A DNA stretch of 64,000 nt, taken from assembly GCF_021369635.1 (NCBI RefSeq), contig NZ_JAJNBZ010000008.1:144109-208108 (forward strand), in the 5' to 3' direction. Shown here piece after piece: positions 46,943 through 55,836 of this stretch; the stretch's first letter is position 1, and each line of letters starts with the position of its first letter. The stretch comes from Paenibacillus profundus (GTDB taxonomy: Bacteria > Bacillota > Bacilli > Paenibacillales > Paenibacillaceae). The notes below the pieces were generated by a model. That model did no database searches, was not told the origin of the DNA, and was given only the letters and a program-made list of their open reading frames with translations. The translations under genes were made by a program, and so were the position numbers.

Positions 46943-48094
46943 GTGCTGAACAAATTTAAAAGAATCGATTGGGTTATTGTTGGAATTTTGCTTGCCTTTT
47001 CTGTGTTCAGCCCGCTTGTAATTCTCAGTGCGACGCATGGTGATCCGACTTTTGAAGGAACAGCAATGAAGACGGTCGTTTATTTCATTATCGGCTTTTT
47101 GCTGATGTTCGCTGTCGCTTTATTCGATTACCGCTGGCTGCTTAAGAGCTGGCCGATCTCGATGGGTATTACGATAGTTTTGCTTGTAGGCGTATTCTAT
47201 TTTGGGCAAAATCTGAACGGAGCGATCGGCTGGTATAAGCTTCCCGGGGGAATGTCATTCCAACCTGCGGAGTTGGCCAAAATTACGCTTATCTTTGCAC
47301 TGGCGCAGCTGATCGGCAGAAGAGACGGCGATCCGTTAACCTTTACCAAAGATTTGCTGCCTATTATCGCTGTGACTTTGGTTCCGTTTTTGCTTGTTGT
47401 CAAGCAACCCGATTTGGGGAACGCTATTATTTACATCGTGATCTTGATTGGGATGCTATGGATAGGCGGCATGAAATATCGCCATGTTCTGCTGGCAAGC
47501 CTGCTGGCCGCCGTTATGTTCGCTGCCGTCTTTTTTGCCTTTACTACTTTTCGAGTCGATTTGCAAGGCTTTTTTAGAGACGTCATTAAGCAGGAGCATT
47601 GGTTTACGCGCATCGATACGTTGATTAATCCGGAAGAAGCGACCAACGATGCCAAGCACCAGTCGAATTACGCAATGATCGCCATCGGCTCCGGAGGCTT
47701 GAGCGGGGACGGTTACATGCAAGGGGAATTGAAGCGGCGCAGCTTCATTCCGTATACCTATTCTGATGCTATATTTGTTGTCATTGGAGAGGAGTTCGGG
47801 TTTCAAGGTTCCTCACTGCTGCTTCTGTTCTACTTCTTGTTAATATACAGGATGATACTTATCGCCTTCCAATGCTATGACTTGAGGGGTTCGTACATGA
47901 TAATCGGGATCGTCTCCATGTTTGTATTCCAAATCTTTGAGAATATCGGAATGATGATAGGTCTTATGCCGATTACCGGGATTACGTTGCCGTTTATCAG
48001 TTACGGCGGCACGTCTCTCATCTTGAATATGGTTTGTATCGGTCTTGTCATGAGCATACGTATTTATCAGGAAAAATATCAGCTGGAGCCTTAA
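46943..48094 (+). CDS. rodA: RodA-type SEDS peptidoglycan glycosyltransferase
   Basis: 383 residues, about ten membrane helices, from GTG 46943 directly after minD. SEDS motifs are GWYKLPGGMSFQPAELAK, KQPDLGNA, IAIGSGGLSGDG, IGEEFGFQG and LPFISYGGTSL. It should polymerise lipid II glycan chains during elongation. RodA is preferred over FtsW or SpoVE because of the neighbouring mre genes and the sequence style, but the subgroup was not tested. Its place between minD and spoIVFA differs from B. subtilis. Confidence 0.88.
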   Translation: MLNKFKRIDWVIVGILLAFSVFSPLVILSATHGDPTFEGTAMKTVVYFIIGFLLMFAVALFDYRWLLKSWPISMGITIVLLVGVFYFGQNLNGAIGWYKLPGGMSFQPAELAKITLIFALAQLIGRRDGDPLTFTKDLLPIIAVTLVPFLLVVKQPDLGNAIIYIVILIGMLWIGGMKYRHVLLASLLAAVMFAAVFFAFTTFRVDLQGFFRDVIKQEHWFTRIDTLINPEEATNDAKHQSNYAMIAIGSGGLSGDGYMQGELKRRSFIPYTYSDAIFVVIGEEFGFQGSSLLLLFYFLLIYRMILIAFQCYDLRGSYMIIGIVSMFVFQIFENIGMMIGLMPITGITLPFISYGGTSLILNMVCIGLVMSIRIYQEKYQLEP

Positions 48095-48108
48095 TTGCCC
48101 GGCTGCCA

Positions 48109-48164
48109 AAGGTTCCGTATTTTGACCTTCTTCAAGAAGGATCTGATGCGGAGCCTTTTTTTTT
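48109..48164 (+). terminator. Terminator of the mre-min-rodA unit
   Basis: AAGGTTCCGTAT pairs with ATGCGGAGCCTT (with a G-T pair), with CCTTCTTCAAGAAGG folding inside, followed by nine T. Confidence 0.9.
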
Positions 48165-48190
48165 GTGGAGAATGACTCATGCGTACTAAT

Positions 48191-48232
48191 TGAACATGTT
48201 CAAAAATGGACTTTATGAACAACCTCTAAAGG
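48191..48232 (-). repeat. Fragment related to the hem-operon element ends
   Basis: Read on the minus strand the segment contains TTTAGAGGTTGTTCATAAAG followed by TCCATTTTTGAACATG. This resembles the left end of the element at 23652 (TAGAGG..GTTCAAAAAG). The palindrome TGAACATGTTCA (48191-48202) lies at one edge. Confidence 0.4.
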
Positions 48233-48241
48233 AGAGCTTGT

Positions 48242-48270
48242 TCATAACCGATTGGGGCTTGTCATACATA
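48242..48270 (+). promoter_or_regulatory. Candidate sigma-E promoter of spoIVFA
   Basis: TCATAAC, 14 bases, CATACATA. This fits the B. subtilis sigma-E consensus (about KMATATT, 14-15 bases, CATACANT) with few mismatches. The spoIVF operon is sigma-E-controlled in B. subtilis. Confidence 0.5.
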
Positions 48271-48333
48271 TGATATATACACAAGTTCAACACGGCTGTA
48301 TGTTGAAATCGGTGATGAAGGGATGAGGCAAGC

Positions 48334-49251
48334 ATGATAGAGGACATTCGTCGGCGTAGGCAGGAGCGCATACGAGAAATTATAAACAAGGAGAATCCGC
48401 GGGAAGCCAAGATGGTGGTCATGGAACCGCAGAATATTACGGACGATAAGTACATCATTCCATACGAAGATGAATTTCCGCTTGCAGCGGATCCTAGAGG
48501 AGATGTGACGTGGAATGACACGGAATCCATTCCGGCATATTCCGGCGATCCGGAACGGTTGTGGAAATCCTCACGCAGGCAATGGCATGATCGCTATGGC
48601 TGGGATCAGGAGCCAGGCGGAGGATTGTGGCGTTCTATCCGCATAAGACTGATGTTGTCGGTGCTGCTGTTAGCAGCTGCCTATGGTGTGATGCGATATC
48701 CCGCCGAGTGGAATGCTCCTGCCCGAGCATGGATCGTGCAGGCATTGACAGAGGAAATGGATATGAAGCCGATTGCTGCGTGGTATAATCGTACATTCTC
48801 CGGCGCGCCATCGTTCATTCCGCAGTTCGCGCAAGGCGTGGATGCGACGAAGCCGGCACAGGCCCAAATATCGCTCATTCCCCCGTTGAAAGGCCAGGTG
48901 GTGCAGCCGTTCGCCATGAGTCTGAAGGGGGTGCGTATCGCAGCCGACTCGTCTGAAGGCGGAGTGGCAGAGGTGCACAGCGCAACGACCGGCCGGGTAA
49001 TAGATATTACACATCATCCTGAAAAAGGGACAACCGTTATCGTCCAGCATGCGGAAGGCTTGGAGACGGTGTATGGCGGTCTTAGCTCGAGCTCGGTTCA
49101 GATGAACGATTGGGTAGAGGCGGGAGAAGCAATCGGCTCGCTGGCAGATTTCTCATCCTCATCCTCAGCTGCGCAGCCGAATACCCTTTATTTTTCTATC
49201 AAAAAAGAGGGTCAGTACATCGATCCGTCGGATGTGATTTCGTTTGATTAA
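48334..49251 (+). CDS. spoIVFA: SpoIVFA, regulator of the sigma-K processing protease
   Basis: 305 residues. A charged N-terminal domain (1-105), one membrane helix (about 107-128) and a C-terminal M23/LytM-like domain (about 190-300) are visible. The catalytic M23 residues are not evident (for example KGVRIAADSSEGGV replaces HxGxD), as expected for SpoIVFA, which tethers and inhibits SpoIVFB in the outer forespore membrane. Its 3' end overlaps spoIVFB by 8 bases. AGGGATGAGG precedes the start. Confidence 0.88.
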   Translation: MIEDIRRRRQERIREIINKENPREAKMVVMEPQNITDDKYIIPYEDEFPLAADPRGDVTWNDTESIPAYSGDPERLWKSSRRQWHDRYGWDQEPGGGLWRSIRIRLMLSVLLLAAAYGVMRYPAEWNAPARAWIVQALTEEMDMKPIAAWYNRTFSGAPSFIPQFAQGVDATKPAQAQISLIPPLKGQVVQPFAMSLKGVRIAADSSEGGVAEVHSATTGRVIDITHHPEKGTTVIVQHAEGLETVYGGLSSSSVQMNDWVEAGEAIGSLADFSSSSSAAQPNTLYFSIKKEGQYIDPSDVISFD

Positions 49252-50119
49252 ATGGAGGGGCACCGTCTACAGTTTGCATCCGCTTTTCGTCCTCATGCTG
49301 GGCATGGCCGCTCTAACCGGTTATATATTCGAGTTGTTAACGCTATTCGCAATTGTGCTCGTTCATGAGCTTGGACATGTGGTCGCCGCCCGAATGTTCG
49401 GCTGGTCTATTACGGAAGTGAAGCTCCTCCCGTTCGGGGGGGTGGCGGAGACGGAAGATGGATCGCTGGCTCCGGCATGGCAGGAATGGATTGTAGCCAT
49501 AGCGGGCCCGCTGCAAAATGGCATCATGATCGCTGCTGCCCTCTTTTTTCAACATATGGGATGGTGGAATGATAAGTGGACGGAAGACTTCGTACGAGCG
49601 AACGCGTTCATCGGTTTATTTAATTTGCTGCCTATCTTGCCGCTGGATGGCGGACGCATGCTGCAAGCAGTATGCTCACTCTGGTTCAGCTATCACCGGA
49701 CACTTCTGCTAGGCGCATGGATGAGCATTGGATGCAGCGTGTTGATGGCATTATTCAGTGTCTATCCTTTACTGTTAGGAGAACGAATGAATTTGAACTT
49801 GTTTGTGCTCTCCCTATTTTTGCTGTGGAGCAATTGGGTGGAGCAGCGCAACCTTCCCTATCGCTTCGTGCGCTTTCTGATGCACCGGCCAATCCGGCTA
49901 AGGCAATGGGAGCAGCGTGTGTCTCTAGGGCGGCCGATCGTCGCTCAATCCGGTCGATCTTTATCGATGGTTGTGCGTCTATTTAGGCGGGATTCGTATC
50001 ATTTTATTTATGTGATGGGCGAGAGCGGCCGCATTCAACGCGTCATCCCCGAGCAGCAGCTAATCGATGCGTTCTTCGATGCTCCGACGCCCGGCGGCAC
50101 GAATATCGGACGGAAATAG
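49244..50119 (+). CDS. spoIVFB: SpoIVFB, intramembrane metalloprotease (site-2 protease family)
   Basis: 291 residues from TTG 49244. The zinc motif is VLVHELGHVVAARMFGW near residue 41 and the third ligand motif is LPILPLDGGRMLQ near residue 129. About five membrane helices are followed by a cytosolic CBS-like tail (about 210-285). It cuts pro-sigma-K in the mother cell. The frame begins MIKWRGTVYSLHPLF, as in other SpoIVFB proteins, which supports the unusual TTG start; the overlap with spoIVFA implies coupled translation. Confidence 0.93.
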   Translation: MIKWRGTVYSLHPLFVLMLGMAALTGYIFELLTLFAIVLVHELGHVVAARMFGWSITEVKLLPFGGVAETEDGSLAPAWQEWIVAIAGPLQNGIMIAAALFFQHMGWWNDKWTEDFVRANAFIGLFNLLPILPLDGGRMLQAVCSLWFSYHRTLLLGAWMSIGCSVLMALFSVYPLLLGERMNLNLFVLSLFLLWSNWVEQRNLPYRFVRFLMHRPIRLRQWEQRVSLGRPIVAQSGRSLSMVVRLFRRDSYHFIYVMGESGRIQRVIPEQQLIDAFFDAPTPGGTNIGRK

Positions 50120-50221
50120 AGCTTGGGGGTTATTTTTTTGCTCGTTCCATAAACCGACATGTTCACCGCATCCTGCTTCATGTTACAATGGACTATGACG
50201 CGCTGTAGCAGAGGTGATACC

Positions 50222-51487
50222 ATGAATCAAATGATTGTTCACTGTGAGGAACAAGTAACGCAAATGGCGTTATTGGAACATGGTCGGCTCGTCGAATTTG
50301 CAGTCGAACGTGCCACTGGCACAACGCTTGTAGGCAGCTTTTACAAAGGCCGTGTTGTGAATGTACTTCCGGGGATGCAGGCTGCATTTGTGGACATCGG
50401 TCAGAAGAAGAACGCATTTCTTTATGTCGATGATTGTTTGCACCCGCATTTGGAGAAACAACCGAAACAGAAACCTCCGATTACAAGTTTGCTTCGCGTC
50501 GGACAAGAGCTTATCGTGCAAGTCATGAAGGAGCCGTTAGGCGGCAAAGGAGCTCGCGTTACGACGCATTACTCTTTGCCTGGTCGATATTCGGTGTATA
50601 TGCCTTTTGCCGATTATATCGGAGTATCCAAGAAGATTGAGCAGGAAGCGGAACGCACCCGTTTGAAACAATTGGCGGATGAGCTTCGCGAGAATGAGGA
50701 AGGTATGATCATTCGTACAGTTGCTCAAGGAGAAACGTTGGATACGATGGAAGGCGATATTCAATCTTTGCGAGAAGCATGGAAGCAGATTGAACGCCGT
50801 GCGGAACAGGTGGAAGCGCCTGCTCTCCTGCACCACGATCTGAACATGGTGGAACGGTTGGTTCGTGATGCGTTCTCCCGTGATATTGACCAGCTGCTTA
50901 TTGACGATGTACGGCAAGCGAAGCGAGTACTTTCGTTTATTCGTTCATTCGCACCGGATTTGGAGCATCGGGTTCACATCTATAAGGATGCCGAACCATT
51001 GTTCAAACGATATCGGATCGACGAATATTTGGACAAAGCGATTCAGCGCAAGACTTGGCTGGAAAGCGGCGGCTATTTAGTCTGGGATCAGACCGAAGCG
51101 TTGACGGTTATCGATGTGAATACGGGCAAATATACGGGGACAAGCGATCTTGAAGAGACGGTATACTTAACCAATATGGAAGCGGCGGAAGAAATTGCGC
51201 GTCTTATCCGTCTACGAGATATCGGAGGCATCATCATTGTCGATTTTATTGACATGGACACGGACGAACATCGTGAGCGTGTAGTCGAGCGGCTAGAGCA
51301 AATGATGAAGAAGGATCGAACAAAATGTTTGGTCGTCGGATGGACGAAGCTCGGCTTGCTGGAATTGACACGCAAAAAAGTGCGCGAGCAAGTGATGAAT
51401 CGACTATTTCAGACTTGTCCCACTTGTAATGGAGCCGGCTTGGTGTCGGCAGTCGTCCCACATCGTGAAACGGAACTTATGCGTTGA
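50222..51487 (+). CDS. rng: Ribonuclease E/G family protein (RNase G-like)
   Basis: 421 residues from ATG 50222, behind AGAGGTG. An S1 domain (about 35-120) contains GSFYKGRVVNVLPGMQAAFVDI. The catalytic DNase I-like core has ALTVIDVNTGKYTG and GIIIVDFIDMD, giving the metal-binding Asp residues. The zinc-link CPTCNGAG is near 400. It would start decay or processing of 5'-monophosphate RNAs. B. subtilis has no RNase E/G, relying on RNase Y and J, so this is a real difference. It is shorter than E. coli RNase G, ending just after the zinc-link. Confidence 0.94.
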   Translation: MNQMIVHCEEQVTQMALLEHGRLVEFAVERATGTTLVGSFYKGRVVNVLPGMQAAFVDIGQKKNAFLYVDDCLHPHLEKQPKQKPPITSLLRVGQELIVQVMKEPLGGKGARVTTHYSLPGRYSVYMPFADYIGVSKKIEQEAERTRLKQLADELRENEEGMIIRTVAQGETLDTMEGDIQSLREAWKQIERRAEQVEAPALLHHDLNMVERLVRDAFSRDIDQLLIDDVRQAKRVLSFIRSFAPDLEHRVHIYKDAEPLFKRYRIDEYLDKAIQRKTWLESGGYLVWDQTEALTVIDVNTGKYTGTSDLEETVYLTNMEAAEEIARLIRLRDIGGIIIVDFIDMDTDEHRERVVERLEQMMKKDRTKCLVVGWTKLGLLELTRKKVREQVMNRLFQTCPTCNGAGLVSAVVPHRETELMR

Positions 51488-51534
51488 TTTATTGTAAGGG
51501 ATGTGTTAGAATCTACAAGTATGTGTCTAGTCTA

Positions 51535-51640
51535 GTTGCTGCACACATGCTGTAACCGCACCGAACGGGTTGGCAAGCGTAATGCTCTTTTTGAGCGTTA
51601 CCACCTGATTTAGGCGAGTCTGAGACATGAGGAGGTGCAC
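51535..51640 (+). promoter_or_regulatory. Probable L21 leader of the rplU operon
   Basis: This lies in the position of the known Firmicute L21 autoregulatory leader. It contains GTAATGCTC-TTTTT-GAGCGTTAC (51580-51602) with flanking segments that could pair. Assignment rests mainly on position; the Rfam model was not run. Confidence 0.5.
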
Positions 51641-51643
51641 ACA

Positions 51644-51955
51644 ATGTACGCAATTATTGAGACGGGTGGCAAGCAGTACAAAGTTCAAGCTGGCGATGTA
51701 TTGTACATCGAGAAGCTGAACGCTGCTGAAGGCGAAAGCGTGACGTTCGACCGTGTATTGGCAGTATCCAATGACAAAGGTTTGGTCACAGGTACTCCGG
51801 TCGTATCCGGCGCTGCTGTAACGGCGAAAGTAGAAAAGCATGGAAAAGGCGAGAAAGTTGTCGTCTACAAGTACAAAGCGAAAAAGAACTATCGTCGTAA
51901 ACAAGGTCATCGTCAACCATATACAAAAGTGACGATTGAGAACATTAAGGCGTAA
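51644..51955 (+). CDS. rplU: 50S ribosomal protein L21 (bL21)
   Basis: 103 residues from ATG 51644, behind GAGGAGGTG. It begins [18 protein letters not shown] and ends with [17 protein letters not shown], standard for L21, which binds 23S rRNA. First gene of the rplU-prp-rpmA operon. Confidence 0.98.
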   Translation: MYAIIETGGKQYKVQAGDVLYIEKLNAAEGESVTFDRVLAVSNDKGLVTGTPVVSGAAVTAKVEKHGKGEKVVVYKYKAKKNYRRKQGHRQPYTKVTIENIKA

Positions 51956-51966
51956 GAGGTGCCGTG

Positions 51967-52311
51967 ATGATTCGCATTAACATTCGACGAAAGTCAGACC
52001 GCTCAATTGAGAGCTTCTCGATTGAAGGGCATGCGAATTACGCTCCCTACGGGGAAGATACCGTATGTGCTGGTGTCTCCGCTGTGTCGGTGGGCGCGGT
52101 GAACGCCGTTGAAGCATTGACTGGCGTTGAACTGAAGTGCAAGATGAAGGATGGCTTCTTAAGCGGATTTGTGCCGCTTATTGAGCAGAAAGACATTGAA
52201 ACGAAAGTTCAACTGCTATTGGAGTCGATGATCGTCAGTTTACGTACGATCGAGGCTTCATACGGTTCGTATCTTCAAATAGAAGAACAAATGATTGAGC
52301 AAAGGAGGTAG
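51967..52311 (+). CDS. prp: Ribosomal-processing cysteine protease Prp
   Basis: 114 residues from ATG 51967, 5 bases after GAGGTG. The catalytic His is in [22 protein letters not shown] and the Cys lies in the same stretch (GHA...VCAGVSA). Prp removes the N-terminal extension of L27 in Firmicutes. Its substrate is encoded immediately downstream and carries the matching cleavage motif. The B. subtilis name is ysxB. Confidence 0.95.
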   Translation: MIRINIRRKSDRSIESFSIEGHANYAPYGEDTVCAGVSAVSVGAVNAVEALTGVELKCKMKDGFLSGFVPLIEQKDIETKVQLLLESMIVSLRTIEASYGSYLQIEEQMIEQRR

Positions 52312-52316
52312 ACCAT

Positions 52317-52628
52317 ATGTTAAAACTGAACCTTCAGTTGTTCGCATCGAAAAAAGGGGTAGGTTCCACAAAGAACGGTCGAGATAGTATCTCGAAACGT
52401 CTTGGTGTGAAACGTGCCGATGGCCAAACGGTAACGGCTGGCAGTATCCTGGTGCGTCAACGCGGCACGAAAGTTCATCCGGGCAACAACGTTGGCATCG
52501 GTAAAGATGACACGCTGTTTGCGAAAGTGGAAGGCGTCGTGAAGTTCGAACGTTGGGGTCGCGACCGCAAAAAAGTGAGCGTCTACCCGGCTGATGTTGC
52601 ACCAGTTGCAGCAGCTGTGGAGAAGTAA
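52317..52628 (+). CDS. rpmA: 50S ribosomal protein L27 (bL27), precursor with Prp-cleaved extension
   Basis: 103 residues, starting [24 protein letters not shown]. The first nine residues are the Firmicute extension removed by Prp before Ala10, exposing the N-terminus that reaches the peptidyl transferase centre. The start has AAAGGAGG at 52301-52308. The terminator downstream ends the operon. Confidence 0.98.
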   Translation: MLKLNLQLFASKKGVGSTKNGRDSISKRLGVKRADGQTVTAGSILVRQRGTKVHPGNNVGIGKDDTLFAKVEGVVKFERWGRDRKKVSVYPADVAPVAAAVEK

Positions 52629-52640
52629 GACGACATGAGG

Positions 52641-52670
52641 AACCCTCGGCTTGAGCCGGGGGTTTTTTTT
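52641..52670 (+). terminator. Terminator of rplU-prp-rpmA
   Basis: AACCCTCGGC-TTGA-GCCGGGGGTT followed by a run of T to 52670. Confidence 0.93.
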
Positions 52671-52731
52671 AACTATAACGCTCGATTTTTGACAAAACGG
52701 CTTCGACGAGACCAGAATCGTTTCACTTTTC

Positions 52732-52762
52732 TTGGACGTGCGAATCACCTGCATGATATACT
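52732..52762 (+). promoter_or_regulatory. Possible promoter of spo0B
   Basis: TTGGAC is followed by GATATACT; spacing is 17 bases to GATATA or 19 to TATACT. The gene begins about 60 bases later. Confidence 0.4.
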
Positions 52763-52822
52763 GAACTTTGGGGTGTTTGCACATAATTTGGAAACATGGA
52801 AACGTTAACGGGGAGCGAAACC

Positions 52823-53578
52823 ATGAAGAGGATACGCTTAGGGTTGGGATGTTGTGTGGCAGTAGCGTTGGGTAGCGCCGCGTTCATCATCGGCAGGGAT
52901 CTCACCTGGGAATGGCGTGCTGTATGTCTCATATTTTTAACCGTCAGCTTCATTTCCGGAGCCGCTATTCTTGTGCAGGAGCAGTCAAGACAGCGGCAGC
53001 GCATGCTGCGGTCATATCAATGGTCGGCGATTGAGTTGATGAATCATCAGCGTCACGACTGGATGAATGATCTGCAGCTATTGTACGGTTATGTCCGTTT
53101 GAAGAAGTACGATAAATTACCGGAATGTGTGGAAACAATAAAAGCAAGGATGGCAGAGGAAAGCCGTATTGCGAAGTTGGGCATACCGGAACTGGTCATG
53201 TTTCTAATGCAGCAACGCACTTCAGGTGGTACAATGCCGCTCGACGTGATTATTCCCGAGCCTGTAGAACTCGACCGATTGAACTTGGAAGTAGACACAA
53301 GCCGCTTAGCGGATGTGATTATGGAGACGGTGCAGACGTTCCGCTTCGCGCCGAAGGCGCAAATGGACACCTTCAGTCCGCTGCAGCTTGCATTCGTGCG
53401 AGAACCGAACCGTCTAGTTATCCGTTATCGATATGAAGGGAAACTGCTTCGGCCGGGCGAAGTGGCCGCACAGCTTAGTCGGATTGCATCGGAACGCGGC
53501 GTGCGGCTGGAGCAGTTGTCGGCGAAACAAAATAATGAGCACGATGCATTTCATATCGTCGTGCCATGCAGCGCGTAA
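52823..53578 (+). CDS. spo0B: Spo0B-like sporulation phosphotransferase with membrane anchor
   Basis: 251 residues from ATG 52823, behind GGGGAG. Two hydrophobic segments (about 6-22 and 30-50) precede a helical hairpin with NHQRHDWMNDLQLLYGYVRL, the phospho-accepting His region of Spo0B in the sporulation phosphorelay. A degenerate kinase-like C-terminal half follows. It sits between rpmA and obg as B. subtilis spo0B does. B. subtilis Spo0B is shorter and soluble, so the membrane segments are a notable difference. Confidence 0.85.
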   Translation: MKRIRLGLGCCVAVALGSAAFIIGRDLTWEWRAVCLIFLTVSFISGAAILVQEQSRQRQRMLRSYQWSAIELMNHQRHDWMNDLQLLYGYVRLKKYDKLPECVETIKARMAEESRIAKLGIPELVMFLMQQRTSGGTMPLDVIIPEPVELDRLNLEVDTSRLADVIMETVQTFRFAPKAQMDTFSPLQLAFVREPNRLVIRYRYEGKLLRPGEVAAQLSRIASERGVRLEQLSAKQNNEHDAFHIVVPCSA

Positions 53579-53590
53579 TGAGGTGACAGC

Positions 53591-54910
53591 ATGTTTGTAG
53601 ATAAAACGAAGATTTATGTAAAAGGCGGCGACGGCGGTGACGGTATTGTCTCGTTTCGCCGTGAGAAATATGTGCCAATGGGAGGTCCGGCCGGAGGCGA
53701 CGGCGGAAGGGGCGGCAACGTCATTTTTCGTGTTGACGAAGGTTTGCGTACGTTGGTGGACTTCCGTTATCAGAAGCACTTTAAGGCTCCTCGAGGAGAA
53801 AAAGGCCGCAACAAGAGCCGCCATGGAGCGAACGCGGAAGATATGATCGTCCGCGTGCCGCCGGGAACGGTCGTAGTGGATGACGATACGCAGGAGATCG
53901 TTGCCGATCTGACGCGGCAAGATCAAGAAGTCATCATTGCGAAGGGGGGCCGGGGAGGGCGCGGCAATATCCGCTTTGCCACAGCTACCAACCCAGCGCC
54001 TGAGCTTGCGGAGCATGGGGAAGAAGGCGAAGAGCGCTGGGTCGTGCTTGAACTGAAAGTGATGGCTGATGTCGGGCTTGTCGGCTTTCCAAGCGTCGGT
54101 AAATCAACGCTGTTATCTGTCGTTTCTTCCGCCAAGCCGAAGATTGGCGCCTACCACTTCACGACGATTACTCCGAATCTCGGTGTCGTAGATGTGGGAG
54201 ACGGCCGCAGCTTCGTCATGGCTGATCTGCCGGGTCTTATCGAAGGCGCTCATACCGGCATCGGACTAGGACATGAATTCCTTCGTCACGTGGAACGTAC
54301 CCGGATTATTGTCCATGTTGTGGACATGGCCGGGACAGAAGGACGGGATCCGTTCGATGACTGGATGAAGATTAACGAAGAGCTGGAACTGTACAACGAG
54401 AAGCTTGCGGAACGCCCGCAGATCGTGGCGGCGAACAAGATGGATATGCCGGAGGCGGAAGAGCAGCTGGCGATCTTTAAGGAGAAAGTGCGCGACAAGA
54501 CCGGTCGGGACATCGAAGTCGTCCCGATATCTTCCTTGACGAAAATGGGTGTGCAAGAGCTGCTCTATAAGGCGATGAATATGCTGGAGCAGTTACCGGA
54601 TGCGCCTGAAGTCGAAGAAGTGGCTGAGGTCGAGGAACGGAAAATTTATCGGTATAACAAAAAGACAGAGGCGCGGTCGGAGTTCACGATTCGCCGTGAG
54701 AACGAGATGTTTGTCGTAGAGAGCGAAGCGATTGAGGGTATGCTGAAACGACTGCAAATGAACTCGCACGATGCCATTTTGAAGTTTGCGCGCACGTTGC
54801 GCAAAATGGGTGTGGACGAAGAGCTGCGCAAACGCGGGGCAACGGATGGAACGATTATCCGTATTGGCGAGTTCGAATTTGAATTCGTAGAAGGCAGCAG
54901 CTACTATTGA
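53591..54910 (+). CDS. obg: Obg family GTPase
   Basis: 439 residues. The glycine-rich Obg fold (1-158) contains [19 protein letters not shown] and [12 protein letters not shown]. The G domain has G1 GFPSVGKS (165-172), G3 DLPGLIEGA and G4 NKMD. The C-terminal OCT domain spans about 365-439. It acts in late 50S assembly and, in B. subtilis, in stress and sporulation signalling next to spo0B. The start lies 12 bases after spo0B, so co-transcription is likely. Confidence 0.97.
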   Translation: MFVDKTKIYVKGGDGGDGIVSFRREKYVPMGGPAGGDGGRGGNVIFRVDEGLRTLVDFRYQKHFKAPRGEKGRNKSRHGANAEDMIVRVPPGTVVVDDDTQEIVADLTRQDQEVIIAKGGRGGRGNIRFATATNPAPELAEHGEEGEERWVVLELKVMADVGLVGFPSVGKSTLLSVVSSAKPKIGAYHFTTITPNLGVVDVGDGRSFVMADLPGLIEGAHTGIGLGHEFLRHVERTRIIVHVVDMAGTEGRDPFDDWMKINEELELYNEKLAERPQIVAANKMDMPEAEEQLAIFKEKVRDKTGRDIEVVPISSLTKMGVQELLYKAMNMLEQLPDAPEVEEVAEVEERKIYRYNKKTEARSEFTIRRENEMFVVESEAIEGMLKRLQMNSHDAILKFARTLRKMGVDEELRKRGATDGTIIRIGEFEFEFVEGSSYY

Positions 54911-54928
54911 CATAAAAACAACAAAGGA

Positions 54929-54962
54929 AAGACCGCAGGTCCTATTATGGACATGCGGTCTT
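54929..54962. terminator. Terminator between convergent obg and reductase genes
   Basis: AAGACCGCAGGTCC pairs with GGACATGCGGTCTT (one base bulged) around TATTAT. Probably serves both strands. Confidence 0.8.
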
Positions 54963-54969
54963 CTGTCTG

Positions 54970-55836
54970 TTATGACTGAACTTCGTCTGAGGTGCTGCAG
55001 GCGTTAAGCTTCGCCAGATCGTCAGACGCTAGCGATAGTTGTGCGGCCTTGGCGCTGTCGCGGATTGACTCTGGTCTTGTCGCCCCCGGTATCGGAATGA
55101 GCTGCGGTGACAGGGCCATCATCCATGCAAGTACGATCTGATGGACGCTCACCTCATATTGCTGGGAGAGCTCTTGCAGCAGTGGATGCTCCTTCAGCTT
55201 GGCCGCTTGGCCAGGACCGCCGTTGGGACTGTATGCGACAAAGCTGATGTGGTGCTCGGCGCAATAATTCAGCACATCCAGCGATCGCCGGTCAAAGAAA
55301 TGGAACCGATTCTGTATGGCGGCGACGTTCGCCATGCGGAATGCCGTTTCACACTGAGCCATCGAGACGTTGGACAGGCCGAGATGTTCAATCTTGCCTT
55401 CCGCCTGTAGTCTCGTCAGCTCTCCGAAAGATTCTTCAAAGGGGACTTCAGGATCGGGTGCATGCAGGTAATATAGCGGATGGGCTTCTCTCTGCAATAG
55501 GGTCAAGCTGCGTTCACATGCTGCCCGCAGCGCCTGCGGATGGCCGGAATAGGTCCATTCTCCGTTCGGTCTCGCCAGCCCTCCCTTCGTCGCAAGGACG
55601 CAACCCAGGCCAGCTGGAATTGTATCCAAGAACAAGCGCTCGTTATGCCCAAGATCATGCTCGCCCAAGCTGTATGTATCAGCGGTATCGAAGAACGTGA
55701 TCCCGCTCTCCAGAGCGGCCCGGATCGCAGCTTCCGCTTGTGGACGTTCTGGTCTTCCTTGTACGGACAGCGGAGCTCCACCGAATCCGAGGGCAGACAC
55801 ATGTAGCGAAGTGGCCCCTAATGGTTTCATCTGCAT
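54970..55836 (-). CDS. Aldo/keto reductase
   Basis: 288 residues, TIM-barrel oxidoreductase. It starts MQMKPLGATSLHVSALGFGG; FFDTADTYSLGEHDLGHNE holds the catalytic Asp and Tyr, LATKGGL the Lys, and LYYLHAPDPEVPFEES the His. The end PIPGATRPESIRDSAKAAQ is the NADP-binding region. Substrate unknown. It is a second minus-strand reductase inserted into a cluster that is otherwise in B. subtilis order, and is only distantly similar to the one at 40106. Start at 55836 with AAAGGGATG upstream. Confidence 0.92.
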   Translation of the reverse strand: MQMKPLGATSLHVSALGFGGAPLSVQGRPERPQAEAAIRAALESGITFFDTADTYSLGEHDLGHNERLFLDTIPAGLGCVLATKGGLARPNGEWTYSGHPQALRAACERSLTLLQREAHPLYYLHAPDPEVPFEESFGELTRLQAEGKIEHLGLSNVSMAQCETAFRMANVAAIQNRFHFFDRRSLDVLNYCAEHHISFVAYSPNGGPGQAAKLKEHPLLQELSQQYEVSVHQIVLAWMMALSPQLIPIPGATRPESIRDSAKAAQLSLASDDLAKLNACSTSDEVQS

